Origin: JAGOSP01 sp964428075
GTDB lineage: Bacteria > Patescibacteriota > Minisyncoccia > Moranbacterales > UBA1568
Reading direction: 5' to 3'
Assembly: GCA_964428075.1 (NCBI GenBank)
Contig: CAYRWQ010000033.1
Coordinates: forward strand, 1 to 6,025
Length of the DNA: 6,025 nucleotides
Shown: positions 5,247 to 6,025 of the stretch, one piece after another
Position numbering within the stretch: the first letter of the stretch is position 1
Layout of the letters: each line of letters opens with the position of its first letter
Notes under the pieces: model-generated
The model's database searches: none
Seen by the model: only the letters and a program-made list of their open reading frames with translations
What the model was told of the DNA's origin: nothing
Position numbers and translations under genes: made by a program

Positions 5247-5738
5247 TTAAATATGCAGCAATCGTTCAAGAATGTCAATCATGCTCGGGTCATGTGGCTC
5301 TTCCGGGATGTGTTCGCGAAGAAAGAGTCGTATGGTGCTTTTATCAAGGTCGGCGAGAGGGATATGGACGTGCGGGTTCAATTTTCCTCGGGTACGGAGG
5401 GAGAGGAGGCCGCTTAGAGGCGGATCGGTATGGATGAAAAACGACCGAATGGAATCGTAGGCATAAAATTCGTTGTGCGCGAGGATGCCCTTTTCCGTGA
5501 GGGCGAGGTGATATGTTTTTGGTTCGGAAATATGGAGGAGATAGCCAACGATGCCAACGAGAATGAAAGTAATAGCCATGAGTGGACTATTGGTATAGAG
5601 CGCCCATGCAATGATGGTGATCAGGGATAATGTGACGATGATTCGTGCTTTTGGGCCAAGACTGAACGTATCGTGTTCGGGTGCGTTCCACTCAAGAAGT
5701 ATGTTCCCGAAATATGGAGATAAGTGTGATTGAGCCAT
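5247..5738 (-). CDS. Two-helix membrane protein of unknown function (163 aa)
   Basis: I do not recognise a named family. The protein has 163 residues from ATG 5738 to TAA. After a 30-residue N-terminal part come two hydrophobic helices (about 32-49 and 52-70) with a very short turn, so both the N-terminus and the C-terminal domain should lie on the same, probably cytoplasmic, side. The C-terminal part alternates short strands (YHLALTEKGILAHNEFYAYDSIRSFFI, about 76-102; LLSLRTR; HVHIPL) and ends in a helix (about 134-162, with IRLFLREHI and ILERLLHI). That layout resembles small bacterial PH-like domains attached to paired helices; this is a guess from pattern alone. There is no clear SD. It is transcribed away from tRNA-Ser, and a promoter for tRNA-Arg(GCG) overlaps its 3' end. 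Confidence 0.82.
   Translation of the reverse strand: MAQSHLSPYFGNILLEWNAPEHDTFSLGPKARIIVTLSLITIIAWALYTNSPLMAITFILVGIVGYLLHISEPKTYHLALTEKGILAHNEFYAYDSIRSFFIHTDPPLSGLLSLRTRGKLNPHVHIPLADLDKSTIRLFLREHIPEEPHDPSMIDILERLLHI
5250..5278 (-). promoter_or_regulatory. Promoter of tRNA-Arg(GCG), inside the end of a coding region
   Basis: On the minus strand TTGACA (5273-5278) and CATATT (5250-5255) are 17 bp apart. They lie in the last codons of the membrane-protein gene. The start would be near 5243, about 47 nt before the tRNA. Confidence 0.5.
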
Positions 5739-5774
5739 ACGAGCTTACACTGACATTAGGGTATCTTTCTTTCT

Positions 5775-5783
5775 ACTATACCA
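5775..5783 (-). promoter_or_regulatory. Extended -10 promoter of the membrane-protein gene
   Basis: TGG-TATAGT on the minus strand matches an extended -10 element. No good -35 lies 17 bp upstream. The start would be near 5768, giving a leader of about 30 nt. Its upstream DNA overlaps the tRNA-Ser promoter on the other strand. Confidence 0.5.
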
Positions 5784-5790
5784 TAAAATG

Positions 5791-5819
5791 TTTACAATCT
5801 CCTCTCTGCTTGTTAGGAT
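5791..5819 (+). promoter_or_regulatory. tRNA-Ser promoter
   Basis: TTTACA (5791-5796, five of six) and TAGGAT (5814-5819, four of six) are exactly 17 bp apart. The start near 5826 leaves a leader of about 11 nt before the tRNA. Confidence 0.65.
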
Positions 5820-5836
5820 AGGGAATGTTTCGAGTA

Positions 5837-5926
5837 GGAAGCGTGGCCGAGTGGTTGAAGGCAACAGTCTTGAAAACTGTCGTATCCGAAAGGGTATCAG
5901 AGGTTCGAATCCTCTCGCTTCCGCCA
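5837..5926 (+). tRNA. tRNA-Ser (anticodon TGA)
   Basis: The plus strand folds as a class II tRNA of 87 nt plus encoded CCA (5924-5926). The acceptor stem GGAAGCG/CGCTTCC is perfect, and anticodon stem ACAGT/ACTGT encloses loop CTTGAAA with anticodon TGA, reading UCA and, by wobble, other UCN codons. A long variable arm (about 5881-5898) with a GAAA loop is the serine hallmark, and the discriminator is G73. The T arm AGAGG-TTCGAAT-CCTCT is standard. Confidence 0.96.
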
Positions 5927-6025
5927 GAATTCGGAATTCAAAATCCGAAAGGTGAGAGATACCTCCCCGAAAAGGAATTGGGCGGGTTCGTCACGAGTGT
6001 GATAGGGTGCCGTACCGGCATGAGA
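5927..6025. other. Unassigned right end with small hairpins
   Basis: Directly after the tRNA-Ser CCA comes the direct repeat GAATTC-G-GAATTC (5927-5939). TTCGGA (5930-5935) pairs with TCCGAA (5944-5949), without a T tract. Further right, TCAC/GTGA and GTGCCG-TAC-CGGCAT can form hairpins near 5992-6022. The minus strand is open for 42 codons from the window edge to a stop inside the tRNA, but that is not good evidence of a gene. I see no gene I can name. Confidence 0.4.

Noticed and set aside
5985..6022. AGGGTGCCGTACCGGC, faintly like an RNase P RNA stretch
   Set aside because: The conserved upstream element GAGGAAAGTCC is absent; the likeness is a short hairpin only.
5900..6025. Minus-strand open frame of 42 codons entering from the right edge
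   Set aside because: Its stop lies inside tRNA-Ser and its last codons are tRNA antisense, the usual artefact pattern; no start or motif is visible.
1..6025. CRISPR array, transposon or phage module
   Set aside because: No regularly spaced repeats, transposase, integrase or terminal inverted repeats were seen; the repeats present are isolated pairs near tRNAs and promoters.

Overview
This 6.0 kb window is bacterial chromosomal DNA with four or five protein genes and three tRNA genes. It uses the standard code: TGA works as a stop after the aminotransferase and the 132-residue gene. Base composition is near balanced. Only one protein, the RecG helicase, is recognisable with certainty. The aminotransferase can be placed in its superfamily only. 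Three small proteins have no family I recognise. Small orphan proteins, genes without a Shine-Dalgarno sequence and short monocistronic units would suit a Candidate Phyla Radiation (Patescibacteria) genome. That placement is a low-confidence inference; nothing here proves a taxon.

Layout, left to right. Positions 1-191 are non-coding as far as I can see and carry two copies of a TTGACA-containing 9-mer pointing left. The minus strand then carries recG (192-2288) with its own sigma70-type promoter, giving a leader of only about 11 nt. To its right, a terminator hairpin (2387-2405) ends a small minus-strand gene for a 98-residue CPxC protein (2474-2770). That gene and a plus-strand class IV PLP aminotransferase gene (2947-3810) diverge from one intergenic region in which their -35 boxes overlap. 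The aminotransferase converges on a minus-strand orphan gene for 132 residues (3989-4387), with a long hairpin between them. The orphan gene has a good SD, a TTGACA promoter and a perfect 12-bp-arm palindrome at the predicted transcription start.

Positions 4479-5246 form a minus-strand tRNA region: tRNA-Arg(GCG) at 5124-5196, then tRNA-Arg(CCG) at 4734-4808. It is full of hairpins, inverted repeats and a 14-nt repeat that resembles terminator or attenuator elements. Translated open frames over these tRNAs are artefacts.

On the right, a minus-strand gene for a two-helix membrane protein (5247-5738) diverges from a plus-strand tRNA-Ser(TGA) (5837-5926). The last 99 bases hold small hairpins but no gene I can name.

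The genes do not form a visible pathway. RecG acts in recombination and fork repair, the aminotransferase in amino-acid or cofactor metabolism, and the tRNAs in translation. Each unit seems to be transcribed separately. I see no transposase, CRISPR array, phage gene or defence cassette. The items most worth a second look are the non-coding ones: the start-site palindrome, the inter-tRNA structures and the unusual tRNA-Arg(GCG).
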